From positions 682,211 to 746,210 of the forward strand of contig NZ_QMDL01000003.1 in NCBI RefSeq assembly GCF_003336705.1: a DNA stretch of 64,000 nucleotides, written 5' to 3'. Source of the DNA: Marinobacter litoralis (GTDB taxonomy: Bacteria; Pseudomonadota; Gammaproteobacteria; Pseudomonadales; Oleiphilaceae). Made by a program: the position numbers and the translations under genes. Below are positions 17,945 through 26,530 of this stretch, piece by piece (the stretch's first letter is position 1; every line of letters starts with the position of its first letter). Under the pieces are notes generated by a model. That model did not search any database. It was given only the letters and a program-made list of their open reading frames with translations, and was not told the DNA's origin.

Positions 17945-19152
17945 TAGCTCAAGAATTTACCCACATCGATCTTGTATAAGCCGGGGTCAACCGCTCGTTG
18001 AATGCGGTCCTGATTGCCCGGTTTGGCAAGATCAACATCGGTAATGGTAATGGGAGCCCGGAATTTGGTGTGGTACATCACCCGCACCACCGGCAACCGT
18101 AAATCGTCTTCGTTGGTTTCGGTCACCACGCCTAACCGCCCGCTTTCCAGCAAGACCAGAGAACCGACCGGGTATAAGCCAACACAATGAATAAAGTCCT
18201 GAACCAAAGCGGCATCCAGGTGTGAGCCGCTCCATTCCAGCAGTTTCTTCAGGCCTTGAGTGGGTGTCATGCCTTTGTGGTAAACGCGGTCGGCGGTGAT
18301 CGCGTCATACACATCAGCGATGGCTGCCATGCGCCCGTATATCGAAATCTCCTCACCCTTCAGGCCTTCTGGATAACCGGTGCCATCTATGCGCTCATGA
18401 TGCTGGGCTGCCGTAATAACGGTGAGCTCGCCTATGCCCTTGGTTGCCAGCAAGATGTCACGGGATTGGCGGGCATGCAGTTTCATCACTTCAAACTCTT
18501 CTGCTGTTAGCTTGCCAGCTTTGTGAAGTATGTTGTCGGGCGTCAGGATCTTGCCAAGATCGTGAAGCAGGGCGCCCACCACGGTTTGATGCAGAACATC
18601 CGCTGATAGCTTGCGATACTGCCCGAACAGGGTCATCAGTACACTTAGGTTAACGGAGTGCTCAAGCAGATAGTTGTCTTTATCTCGAATGCGCCCCAAA
18701 CACCCTAAAGCATTCGGGTTTCTGATGACCGAGCTTTGCAGATCGTCGGCCAGTTGGTGGATGGGCGCGATATCCACGGCAGCGCCGATTTTGACGTTGG
18801 CCATAAAGCTGTCTACCAGCCCTTGAGCCTGAGTATGAATGCCTTGCGCGGTCTCCATTTCCTGTTCGAGGGAGACTTTGGCGGAAACCCCGGGTTTATG
18901 CTCGCCCGCATTTTGCAGAGCTTCTTCATTGCGCGCGTCTACTTCTGAAGCGGTTTCGTAGTCTTGGGTATCCAGGCCTTTTTCGGCATCGATATAGACG
19001 AACTGGACGCCCATAGCGCGAATTTTTTCGATGGTGGCTTCATTCCGGATCACACCGCGTTTTCTCTGGGTGTTGTGAGGTATCCAGTCGTTGTTCAGGT
19101 CGGTGATGTACATCCCGACCTGCAGCGCGGTGATAGGAATGCGTTTGATCAT
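17941..19152 (-). CDS. HD-GYP domain c-di-GMP phosphodiesterase
   Basis: A 403-residue protein with an N-terminal DUF3391-type region (about residues 1-130) and an HD-GYP domain (about 145-330). The catalytic marks are intact: the HD pair in LLHDLGK, then HHERIDGTGYPEGL, which holds both the downstream metal ligands and the GYP motif, and ADVYDAI. It should therefore degrade c-di-GMP to pGpG or GMP. It opposes the GGDEF proteins at 5071 and 13302. Its ATG overlaps the tatD stop by four bases (ATGA), so it is translated from the tatD mRNA. A short C-terminal PilZ-unlike tail follows. Confidence 0.92.
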   Translation of the reverse strand: MIKRIPITALQVGMYITDLNNDWIPHNTQRKRGVIRNEATIEKIRAMGVQFVYIDAEKGLDTQDYETASEVDARNEEALQNAGEHKPGVSAKVSLEQEMETAQGIHTQAQGLVDSFMANVKIGAAVDIAPIHQLADDLQSSVIRNPNALGCLGRIRDKDNYLLEHSVNLSVLMTLFGQYRKLSADVLHQTVVGALLHDLGKILTPDNILHKAGKLTAEEFEVMKLHARQSRDILLATKGIGELTVITAAQHHERIDGTGYPEGLKGEEISIYGRMAAIADVYDAITADRVYHKGMTPTQGLKKLLEWSGSHLDAALVQDFIHCVGLYPVGSLVLLESGRLGVVTETNEDDLRLPVVRVMYHTKFRAPITITDVDLAKPGNQDRIQRAVDPGLYKIDVGKFLSY

Positions 19153-19958
19153 CGCTCGGGGAAAAAGGTCCGTAGGCTGTTCTGGTAAGTTTGAACGATG
19201 ACCTCTTCCAGTGCCAAGCCTTTCACCTCCGCAATTTTTTCAGCGACAAAAGGTAGATAAAACGGCGCGTTCTCTTTGCCGCGATAAGGCACCGGGGTCA
19301 AAAACGGAGCATCTGTTTCAAGAAGAATCTGGCTTATTGGCGTCATACGAACGATGTCCCTTACGTTCTCCGCTTTATTAAACGTGGTAATACCATTAAA
19401 GCCCAAGTTCCAGCCTTGATCCAATGCGTATTGGGCTAAACCCGGGCCGGATGTGAAGCTGTGGATCACGCCGCGGCGTTTGAGAGAGGTTTCGAACTCT
19501 TTCAGGATCTCGATGGTGTCATCATCAGCCTCTCGACTGTGAATAACCACTGGGCGGTCACTGTCACAGGCGATTTGCAGCTGGCGGCGAAACACCTCGC
19601 GCTGAGTGGCCCGGTCAGCTTTGTCGTAAAAGTAATCCAGCCCGATTTCCCCCACGGCAACGATCTTTTCGTCCTGCGCATGGGTACGTATTTCTTCCTC
19701 TACCTGATCGTTGTATGTTTCCGCCTCATGGGGATGAATGCCCTGAGTTCCATACACCCAGTCTTTGATCTGGCTGAGTTCTCTGACGGCCGCAAGGTTA
19801 TCGGGGGATACGGCGATGGTGATAACTTTTTCAATGTTCACCTGCCGGCTCTGTTCGAGCGTGTCTTCCAGCGGCCGATCTTTCAGGTAATCCAGATGGC
19901 AGTGGGTTTCGATGATCGGGTGGTCAAATACGGGAATCTCGCGGCGTTTCTTGCTCAT
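19149..19958 (-). CDS. tatD: TatD family metal-dependent hydrolase
   Basis: A 269-residue TatD-family nuclease/hydrolase with a TIM-barrel fold. Metal ligands are visible: ETHCHLD (residues 17-23), a glutamate in AVGEIGLDYFYD (about 101-112), VIHSREA, VIHSFTS and LLETDAPFLTP (about 213-223). In E. coli TatD has 3'-5' DNase activity in DNA repair and quality control. AGGA lies 9 bases before the ATG. It is the first gene of a two-gene minus-strand unit with the HD-GYP gene and is divergent from dadA. Subtype within the TatD/YcfH/YjjV group is uncertain. Confidence 0.9.
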   Translation of the reverse strand: MSKKRREIPVFDHPIIETHCHLDYLKDRPLEDTLEQSRQVNIEKVITIAVSPDNLAAVRELSQIKDWVYGTQGIHPHEAETYNDQVEEEIRTHAQDEKIVAVGEIGLDYFYDKADRATQREVFRRQLQIACDSDRPVVIHSREADDDTIEILKEFETSLKRRGVIHSFTSGPGLAQYALDQGWNLGFNGITTFNKAENVRDIVRMTPISQILLETDAPFLTPVPYRGKENAPFYLPFVAEKIAEVKGLALEEVIVQTYQNSLRTFFPER

Positions 19959-20092
19959 GTCCGGTGTCCTGACTCCATCTCGGAAGTTGAGTGGGTGCTA
20001 TGCTGAGAGCGACTATGGTCGAGTTTACCAGTTTGCGCTGAGCGAAGAGAGTAGGGCGTCATTTCAGAAGCGGTGATTAGGGGAAGAACACC

Positions 20093-21370
20093 ATGCATAT
20101 TGTGGTTGTCGGTGGCGGAGTAGTGGGCGTAACAACAGCACGGGAGCTGGTGCGACGGGGCCATCAGGTAACGGTTCTGGAGCGGCACTCACTGGCGGGA
20201 AATGAAACCAGTAAGGGCAATGCTGCACAGCGTTCCTACGGTGTGGTTTATCCTTGGGCCGATCCGTCGATGGTGTTCAAGGCGTTGCCGTGGCTGCTGA
20301 AAACCGATGGCCCCCTGAAAATGCGGATGCCGCCCTCGCTGGCGGCCACCCGGTTTTTATTGGCAACGCTACGTTACGCTTGGTCCCCCGGGCTGTTTGG
20401 GCTTAACAAGCGGGCCATGTTGAAGTTGGGCGCCTACAGCCGTGAGCGTTTTCTGGCGCTGGAACAAGAGCACGATCTGGCGTTTGACGGTGCCCATGAC
20501 GGGTTGATGCATTTAGCCAGCACGCCAGAGGCGCTGGATGAATTGCGTAAGACACATGAACTGCTGAATGAGGTAGGTGTCCCCTCGCATTTGCTGTCGC
20601 CCCAAGAGGTTCGTGAAGTGGAGCCCGGTATGACCGGCAACGGGCCATTATACGGTGCGATACGGTATGACACCGATGGCACGGGCGATTGTCACCTGTT
20701 CTCGCGAGCGCTTGCCCAAGTGTGTGAAGAACTGGGAGTGAACTTCCGCTATGAGGTGGAAGTAGAGGCACTGTTGGCGGATCACCAACGCGTTAACGCG
20801 GTGCAGTTGCGCACTGCGAGCGGCAAACCTGAGCGGCTGGAAGCGGATGCCGTGGTAGTGTCAGCCGGCTGTTGGTCACCGGAACTGGTTAAGCCTTTGG
20901 GGCTAACGCTGCCTATTTATCCGATTAAGGGCTACAGCATTACCGTGCCGTTGAGTGACCCCGCCAAAGCGCCCACGGCAACGGTTCATGATGATAATTT
21001 CAAGGTGGTTTCAACTCGGCTGGGCAATCGTTTGAGAGCGACAGGGTTCGTTGAACTGGCTGATTTCAATCGAGACATTCCCGAGGCTAGAATTGCCACC
21101 ATCAGAAAGTCGGTCGAATCCCGCTACCCCGGTTGTGCCGATCTGGATGCGGCGGAAACCTGGACAGGTTTCCGCCCGATGACGCCAGACGGCCCTGCAA
21201 TTATTGGCAAGGGGCCTCGCGACAACCTGTACCTGAACACCGGCCATGGCACCTTTGGCTGGACATTGTCTGCGGGCAGCGCCGCGGTGATTGCTCAGGT
21301 TATTGATGGTGAAGAGCCCGCGGTGTCGTTGGATGCGTTCCGCCCGGGCCGTTTTGCCGGAGGGCTATAA
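20093..21370 (+). CDS. dadA: D-amino acid dehydrogenase (DadA family)
   Basis: A 425-residue FAD-dependent oxidoreductase of the DAO/DadA family, which oxidises D-amino acids to 2-oxoacids and passes electrons to the respiratory chain. The N-terminal dinucleotide fold reads VVVGGGVVGVTTARELVRRG. The substrate-domain block GNAAQRSYGVVYPWADPSM (about 43-61) and the C-terminal WTGFRPMTPDGPAIIG and NLYLNTGHGTFGWTLS are typical. GGGAAGA lies a few bases before the ATG. The following methyltransferase gene begins at or just inside its 3' end. No alanine racemase lies beside it, so the physiological substrate is open. Confidence 0.88.
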   Translation: MHIVVVGGGVVGVTTARELVRRGHQVTVLERHSLAGNETSKGNAAQRSYGVVYPWADPSMVFKALPWLLKTDGPLKMRMPPSLAATRFLLATLRYAWSPGLFGLNKRAMLKLGAYSRERFLALEQEHDLAFDGAHDGLMHLASTPEALDELRKTHELLNEVGVPSHLLSPQEVREVEPGMTGNGPLYGAIRYDTDGTGDCHLFSRALAQVCEELGVNFRYEVEVEALLADHQRVNAVQLRTASGKPERLEADAVVVSAGCWSPELVKPLGLTLPIYPIKGYSITVPLSDPAKAPTATVHDDNFKVVSTRLGNRLRATGFVELADFNRDIPEARIATIRKSVESRYPGCADLDAAETWTGFRPMTPDGPAIIGKGPRDNLYLNTGHGTFGWTLSAGSAAVIAQVIDGEEPAVSLDAFRPGRFAGGL

Positions 21371-22583
21371 GATCTCCGCATCGTTCTTCCAGCAGTGGCA
21401 GGCGCTCAATGACTGGCTCCTTAACCATGAAAGCTTTTGGCGGCCAGTGCCGTTTATGGAGCCAAAGCCGGATTGGTGCCTGCAGTATCCAGATCTGGCG
21501 AATTGGCTTGAGCAACGGTCAGACGCGGAATGCGACGAGTGGAACGAGCATTTGTCGGCGTTTGCGCAAGAAGTTGCGGGCTTTGTGCCGGCACTTTCGG
21601 CCTATGACGAGCTGGTTTCTGTTCCGCGGTTGTCAGGCTATGAGCGTGGCTCGAAGGCCGCCTTGAGAGAAGTCCACGCGGTGGATATGCCGGGCCGGAA
21701 GCGTTTGCAAGCTGGCGCCTTCGCAGCATCCATTGCGCCATTGAAAGGTCGTGTCCTGGACTGGTGTTGTGGCAAAGGCCATTTGGCTCGCACTTTAGTG
21801 GGGCAAGGGGCTGAAGCCGTGTTCGGCTTTGAGTGGGACACGGAGTTGGTGCAAGACGGCAATCGCCTTGCGAAGAAATACGGTGATCCGGTGCACGTGG
21901 TGCAGCAGGATGTGATGGCTGAGGCGCTGCATTGGCCCGCTATTGATCATGGGGCTGCGTTGCACGCGTGTGGTGATCTGCACCGGCAACTCCTGAGCGC
22001 AGGTAGCGAGGCAGGGCTTGCCCGATTGAGTGTATCGCCTTGCTGCTACCACCTGGGCGGCCACGGGGCCTACCGCCTGCTCTCGCAGCAGGCTCGGCAC
22101 TCTGAAAATGTGTTGGAAATAGACCGGGCGGGACTTCGCTTGGCGGTGCAAGAGACGGTAACAGCCCCGGCTCGGGAGCGCGCTCAGTCAGCTCGAGTGC
22201 GCATCTGGCGGCTGGGCTTCGATGCGCTGCAACGAAGCGTATCGGAAACCGGGCGATACTTGCCCGTGCCGTCGCACCCTGCGCGCCTGAATAACGGTAG
22301 TTTCGAAGGGTTTTGTCAGTGGGCGGCGGACAAGAAACGAGTGTTGTTACCGGCAGACATTGATTGGTCTTACTGGCTGGCGATGGGGCAGAAACGGTCC
22401 CGACAGGTTCGCCGGCATGAGTTGCTTCGGCATCTATTTCGGCGGCCGCTCGAGCTGTGGTTGGTATTGGATTATGCGGTGTATCTGGAAGAGCAGGGGT
22501 ATCGAGTGAATTTGGGTACGTTCTGCGAGCGTTCTTTGACACCTAGAAATTTGCTGCTGGATGCTGTTCACGTTAACGCATGA
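21333..22583 (+). CDS. SAM-dependent methyltransferase, start uncertain
   Basis: About 403-416 residues. A class I methyltransferase fold occupies the middle: motif I DWCCGKGHLARTLVGQG (about residues 140-156 of the long form), then FGFEWD and LHACGDL. The cysteine-rich SVSPCCYHLGG block (about 225-235) suggests a metal- or substrate-binding site. Homologous sequence seems to begin near ASFFQQWQALNDWLL. No ATG, GTG or TTG there has a ribosome site, but GGAGGG at 21359-21364 is followed 7 bases later by an in-frame ATC (21372). I list the ATG at 21333, which overlaps dadA by 38 bases, as the conservative start. Substrate unknown. Confidence 0.75.
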   Translation: MRSARAVLPEGYKISASFFQQWQALNDWLLNHESFWRPVPFMEPKPDWCLQYPDLANWLEQRSDAECDEWNEHLSAFAQEVAGFVPALSAYDELVSVPRLSGYERGSKAALREVHAVDMPGRKRLQAGAFAASIAPLKGRVLDWCCGKGHLARTLVGQGAEAVFGFEWDTELVQDGNRLAKKYGDPVHVVQQDVMAEALHWPAIDHGAALHACGDLHRQLLSAGSEAGLARLSVSPCCYHLGGHGAYRLLSQQARHSENVLEIDRAGLRLAVQETVTAPARERAQSARVRIWRLGFDALQRSVSETGRYLPVPSHPARLNNGSFEGFCQWAADKKRVLLPADIDWSYWLAMGQKRSRQVRRHELLRHLFRRPLELWLVLDYAVYLEEQGYRVNLGTFCERSLTPRNLLLDAVHVNA

Positions 22584-22593
22584 GAAATAGTAG

Positions 22594-22630
22594 AAACAAA
22601 GAAGGCGCCCGTGGGCGCCTTCTTTGGTTT
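22594..22630. terminator. Strong bidirectional intrinsic terminator
   Basis: A perfect 13-bp stem (AAAGAAGGCGCCC with GGGCGCCTTCTTT, loop GT) occupies 22598-22625, with A-rich flank on the left and TTTGGTTT on the right. It separates the plus-strand methyltransferase (ends 22583) from the minus-strand porin gene (ends 22648) and can stop transcription in both directions. Confidence 0.92.
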
Positions 22631-22647
22631 GACCGTATCAAAGTGCC

Positions 22648-23835
22648 TTAGCGGAGCACCTGGATGCGGGCTTCTACACGACGGTTCTGGGCACGGCCAG
22701 CAGAAGTGTCGTTGGTGGCAATCGGCTCAACTTCACCGTAACCAACAGCTCTTACGCGATCGGCATCAACGCCCAGTGCGGATACCAAACGATCAGCGAC
22801 GGCTTCAGCGCGACGCTGCGACAGGAAGCGGTTGTACTCGGCTTTACCGGTGTTGTCGGTGTGGCCGGCAATCTCAACCGTGGTGCCGGGATGCTCTTCC
22901 ATGAAATCAGCAACTTGGCGAATTTCGAGGTCGTAGGCATCGTCAATCACCGAGCTGTTCAGCGGGAATTGAACACGCAGGTTGATGGTTTCGATGGTGT
23001 CGGTAACACCTTCACAACCGTTTTCGTCAACTTCAACGCCAGCTGCGGTATTCGGGCACTGGTCTTTGCTGTTCACCACGCCGTCGTTATCGCTGTCCAG
23101 CTCACAGCCACGGCTGTTTACTTCAGCACCAGCCGGAGTGTTCGGGCACTGGTCTTTGCTGTCGGCTACACCGTCGTTGTCAGCGTCCAGCTCGCAACCG
23201 CGGCTATCAACCTGTGCGCCAGCCGGGGTGTTCGGGCACTGGTCGCGGGTATCGGGCACGCCGTCGTTATCTGCGTCGGCAGGAGCTGGCTTGGCAGTGG
23301 TGCGGTGGAACGCGAAGCTCAGGCCCAGAGACGCCATGGTGTCAAAGGTGCTTTCGTCGATACCGTGGAATTCACGCAGGTCTGCACGCAGGGAGATCAT
23401 GTCGCTGATGTTGTAACGGACACCGGCGCCCACGTTAACGCGGGTTTCGTCGTGGTTGGATCCGGCCGTACGGACAGGACCACCTTCGAAGTCTGCGTGG
23501 CCGGCACCCATTGAAACGTACGGGTTCCACGCTTTGTCCTGGCTCGCAAAGTAGTAGAGGCCGTCAACACGGATCTCATCGAAATCAGATTCACCGGACA
23601 CGTATTTGCGGTCTACGTCGGCACGGGAGTAAACAGCTTCTACGGCCCAATGAGGGCGGAAGCGGTATTCGATACCCACACCGTAGGTGTCGCTTTCACT
23701 CAGATCGCGCTTATCACCGAAGTACTGGTAACCGGCGAAGGGGTTCAGATAGATGGTTTGCTGGCTTTCGGCCAGAGCGGGAGCTGTAAGGGTTGTAGCA
23801 AGGGCAGCCAGGGCCACCGGACGCATGAACTTCAT
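22648..23835 (-). CDS. OmpA family outer-membrane porin with thrombospondin type-3 repeats
   Basis: A 395-residue envelope protein. A signal peptide (MKFMRPVALAALATTL..., cleavage after APALA) leads into an eight-strand beta-barrel (about residues 20-175; for example YLNPFAGYQYFGDKRDL). Three calcium-binding thrombospondin type-3 repeats follow (DADNDGVPDTRDQCPNTPAG and two close copies, about 185-270), then an OmpA peptidoglycan-binding domain (about 285-393, with HTDNTGKAEYNRFLSQRRA and QNRRVEA). AGGAGG lies 6 bases before the chosen ATG at 23835; longer in-frame starts would bury the signal peptide. It tethers the outer membrane to the wall. Probably strongly expressed, single gene with its own terminator. 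Confidence 0.93.
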   Translation of the reverse strand: MKFMRPVALAALATTLTAPALAESQQTIYLNPFAGYQYFGDKRDLSESDTYGVGIEYRFRPHWAVEAVYSRADVDRKYVSGESDFDEIRVDGLYYFASQDKAWNPYVSMGAGHADFEGGPVRTAGSNHDETRVNVGAGVRYNISDMISLRADLREFHGIDESTFDTMASLGLSFAFHRTTAKPAPADADNDGVPDTRDQCPNTPAGAQVDSRGCELDADNDGVADSKDQCPNTPAGAEVNSRGCELDSDNDGVVNSKDQCPNTAAGVEVDENGCEGVTDTIETINLRVQFPLNSSVIDDAYDLEIRQVADFMEEHPGTTVEIAGHTDNTGKAEYNRFLSQRRAEAVADRLVSALGVDADRVRAVGYGEVEPIATNDTSAGRAQNRRVEARIQVLR

Positions 23836-23991
23836 GCGGAACCTCCTGTTTCGATTTTTTTGGGTCTGACCATCATTCAAGTAAAAAATGCCCGAATGAA
23901 TATCTTTAGTCCTCTAAACAATAGGTCAATCGTTTCAAAAACACAAAGTTATTACGGTGCCGGCGGCTTGCGAATTCTACTGATAGTGCAG

Positions 23992-26316
23992 CTACGTACT
24001 CGCCGTGAAGTACAGGTGCGCACTCTTTTTACTGAAGTTCAGAGTGTCGGCATTGTCAAAGCGGACTTCAAAAGAGCTCTCGTCTTCACTGACCACTTCA
24101 CCGGCGCCGAACACTGTATGTGTGACACGCCGGCGATGCCAGACCGGTTCCATTAAATCGGAGTCATGATCTGGCTCGGTACCCTCTAACGTTAAACCTG
24201 CGCGAGAGGCGTACCGGATGCTGATAGCGGTTGTGGCATGGCTCAAGGACAAGGGAACTTCAGTCGAGGAGAGGTGTTCATCAAGGTGCGACCCCAGCTC
24301 GTGTGACAGCCCGTAGCAGAGCTCCGAGACGAATCGGCTGGGCCCCTGATCACCGTCCAGGTGGGGGCGTTGACTGACAGGGCGAGTGATCAGGTGCAAG
24401 GCTTGTCGGGCGCGGGTCATGCCGACGTATAACAGTCGCCGTTCACTCTCCAGCAGGGATTGCGCGTTGTCTTGAGGGCGCGGGCTGTAGGGCAGGTATT
24501 TCTCTTGTAAGCCGGGAATAATCACCACCGGCCATTCCAAGCCTTTGGTGCGGTGGATGGTAGACAGCAACACGCCTTGGTCAGCCTTCGCTCCGGCTTG
24601 TTGTTTCAAAGCTTTGAGGTGGTCCAGCGCGCCGCCGGCATCGGTGTCCAGGCTTTTCAGGTAATCCCGGAAGCCCTGAATGGTGTCTATGCGTTCTTCG
24701 GCACTGTCGTGGGTCAGTGCCAGGCTGCGAATGCCGTCATATAAGTCGGTGTGCTCGGCGTAGATTCGAATCAGGCCAGCGACAGGGCCTTTATAGCCGT
24801 TTAGTTGGGCCAAGACTTCACCAAGCTTGCGCAGCTTTCGGGCCGGCATCGGTTGCAGGGCATCAAAATCCATCGCCAGCAAGCGTTCGTGCCAGCTTTC
24901 TCCGAAACCCGCCAAAAACTGCGCCAGATTTTCCAGTTCGGGCTCTTTCAGGCCGGCGTGGGGGAAGCGCAGTATTTGCCGGGCGATGTCTAATCGATCT
25001 GAATCGGGCAGCTGTTTGATGCGGCCACTGACCACCATCAACAGCGCGGTCATCGCTTGGACTTCCCGGCTGAAGAGGGCACCTTTGCCTGCATCTATCC
25101 GGTAGGGGATTTGCCGGGCCAGCAGTTTTAGTTCGATCGGTACACTCTGGCTCCAGACCCGAAACAGCACCGCGGTCTGGTTGTTTTCTTCAGGGCTGTG
25201 GCTCTGCAGTATCTTGAGCACCTCGTCGCCATCGTTCTCCGCGCGATGCAATTCGGCGCGGGTGGCTGGAGTGGAGGGGTGCGAGTGGCAGAGTACGTCT
25301 TTTCGGCCGGTGTTGTGGCAGATCAGATGGTTGGCCAACAGCGCGACTTGATGGCCATAGCGGAAGGTGTAGCTCAGAGTTTGTTCCAGCGGGCTTTCAA
25401 ATTCGTCGCTGAACCGGCGCAAGATGAATTCCGGTTTGGCGCCGCGGAATTCGTAGATGGTCTGGTCCGGGTCACCGACCACGGTCACTCTCGCCCGATC
25501 ACCCGCCACGTAGCGCAGCAGCAGGTGCTGAATTTCGTTGGTATCCTGGTATTCGTCCACCAGAATCAAATCCATTTTATTACCGACCAGCCGCTGCAAT
25601 GGCGGGTTCTGGTGGATGGCCATGACCGGTTCGTAAATCATGTCGGCGTAGCTGATTCGGCCCTGGCTTTTGCGCCATTGTTCGAAGCTGTGGAACAGGT
25701 CGATCAGGTATTTGTGCTTGTCTGAGTAGCCCAGCTCTTCGAAGACAATTTCGGCGGGCGACAGGCAGGTTTTGACCAGGTCGATGAAGCCGGTGGCGGT
25801 TTCGACATAGTCTTTTTTATTGCGGCGAATTTCGTCGGCGAGATCTTCGGGGGCCAGCCTGCGTGTGAGCATCCAGGCCTGGTAGCCGATTTCCTGTTCG
25901 GTGAGAATTTTGTCCGAAAAGCCTGGTAGGTAGCCTTCCCGCACGAAGCGTTTGTAGAGCCGGTAGCCCATGGCGTGGTAGGTGCGGATTTCCGGTGGTG
26001 CTAATCCGGATTGGTCACAGACTTGCTGGAGTTTGCGTTCAAAATCGACCCGGGCGCTGCGGTTGAACATGAGTACCAGCATGCGGTTGGGATCGTGGCC
26101 TTGGGCCAGCAGGTAGCGAATGCGCCAGGCCAGGGTGGAGGTTTTTCCGCTACCCGCGACGGCGGTGATCACCGAGTGTTCGTAACCGGCGGTGATGATG
26201 TTCCGCTGTTCGTCGGTGAGGTAATCCGGGAGGAAGCTGGTGTCGGGTGTTTGGGGATTGGTTGGCATGGTGGGTATTGTACTTGGCAACTGGCGGTGGG
26301 GGTAGTTGGGCTCCAT
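23992..26316 (-). CDS. UvrD/Rep-like superfamily 1 DNA helicase
   Basis: A 774-residue ATP-dependent helicase distinct from the UvrD at 36912. Seen: Walker A AVAGSGKTS (about residue 52-60), motif II LVDEYQDTNEIQ, motif III VVGDPDQTIYEFRGA, motif V STIHRTKGLEWPVVI and motif VI ERRLLYVGMTRARQ. The C-terminus (VFGAGEVVSEDESSFEVRFDN) resembles the Tudor-like tail of PcrA/UvrD. The ATG at 26316 is chosen for the AGGG 8 bases upstream; another ATG at 26268 has no ribosome site. It is divergent from tmcA across a 115-bp palindromic element. Role in repair or replication restart is inferred. Confidence 0.88.
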   Translation of the reverse strand: MEPNYPHRQLPSTIPTMPTNPQTPDTSFLPDYLTDEQRNIITAGYEHSVITAVAGSGKTSTLAWRIRYLLAQGHDPNRMLVLMFNRSARVDFERKLQQVCDQSGLAPPEIRTYHAMGYRLYKRFVREGYLPGFSDKILTEQEIGYQAWMLTRRLAPEDLADEIRRNKKDYVETATGFIDLVKTCLSPAEIVFEELGYSDKHKYLIDLFHSFEQWRKSQGRISYADMIYEPVMAIHQNPPLQRLVGNKMDLILVDEYQDTNEIQHLLLRYVAGDRARVTVVGDPDQTIYEFRGAKPEFILRRFSDEFESPLEQTLSYTFRYGHQVALLANHLICHNTGRKDVLCHSHPSTPATRAELHRAENDGDEVLKILQSHSPEENNQTAVLFRVWSQSVPIELKLLARQIPYRIDAGKGALFSREVQAMTALLMVVSGRIKQLPDSDRLDIARQILRFPHAGLKEPELENLAQFLAGFGESWHERLLAMDFDALQPMPARKLRKLGEVLAQLNGYKGPVAGLIRIYAEHTDLYDGIRSLALTHDSAEERIDTIQGFRDYLKSLDTDAGGALDHLKALKQQAGAKADQGVLLSTIHRTKGLEWPVVIIPGLQEKYLPYSPRPQDNAQSLLESERRLLYVGMTRARQALHLITRPVSQRPHLDGDQGPSRFVSELCYGLSHELGSHLDEHLSSTEVPLSLSHATTAISIRYASRAGLTLEGTEPDHDSDLMEPVWHRRRVTHTVFGAGEVVSEDESSFEVRFDNADTLNFSKKSAHLYFTAST

Positions 26317-26364
26317 AATGGTTGCCCTGTTTGATTTAGCATGAGTATGGGTGCATTGCGCCCC

Positions 26365-26479
26365 GTGCCTTGCCGGGTAGCCCTTTCCAAAACACGCTCC
26401 TGCGGCACATCCATGTGGCGCTTGAGCTTCGCCATCCATGGCTGCGCACAGTTTTGGAAAGGGCTACCCGGCAAGGCAC
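26365..26479. repeat. Variable-arm palindromic element, copy A
   Basis: Perfect 29-bp inverted arms at 26365-26393 and 26451-26479 enclose a 57-bp core. The core can fold into two small hairpins: CACAT-cc-ATGTG and GCCAT-cc-ATGGC. The core is 50/57 identical to that of copy B (39100), but the arms differ except at the ends (GTGC outside, TTCCAAAA inside). It lies between the divergent starts of the helicase (26316) and tmcA (26531), unlike the other copies, which lie after stop codons. Confidence 0.92.
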
Positions 26480-26530
26480 TACTTCAGACGGGTTTTATGC
26501 CTCGCATTATCTTGGAGTCTGCTTTTGACG

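Noticed and set aside
22861..23514. Plus-strand frame of 217 codons across the porin gene
   Set aside because: It is the complement of the thrombospondin repeats and OmpA domain, giving a valine-rich repetitive shadow.
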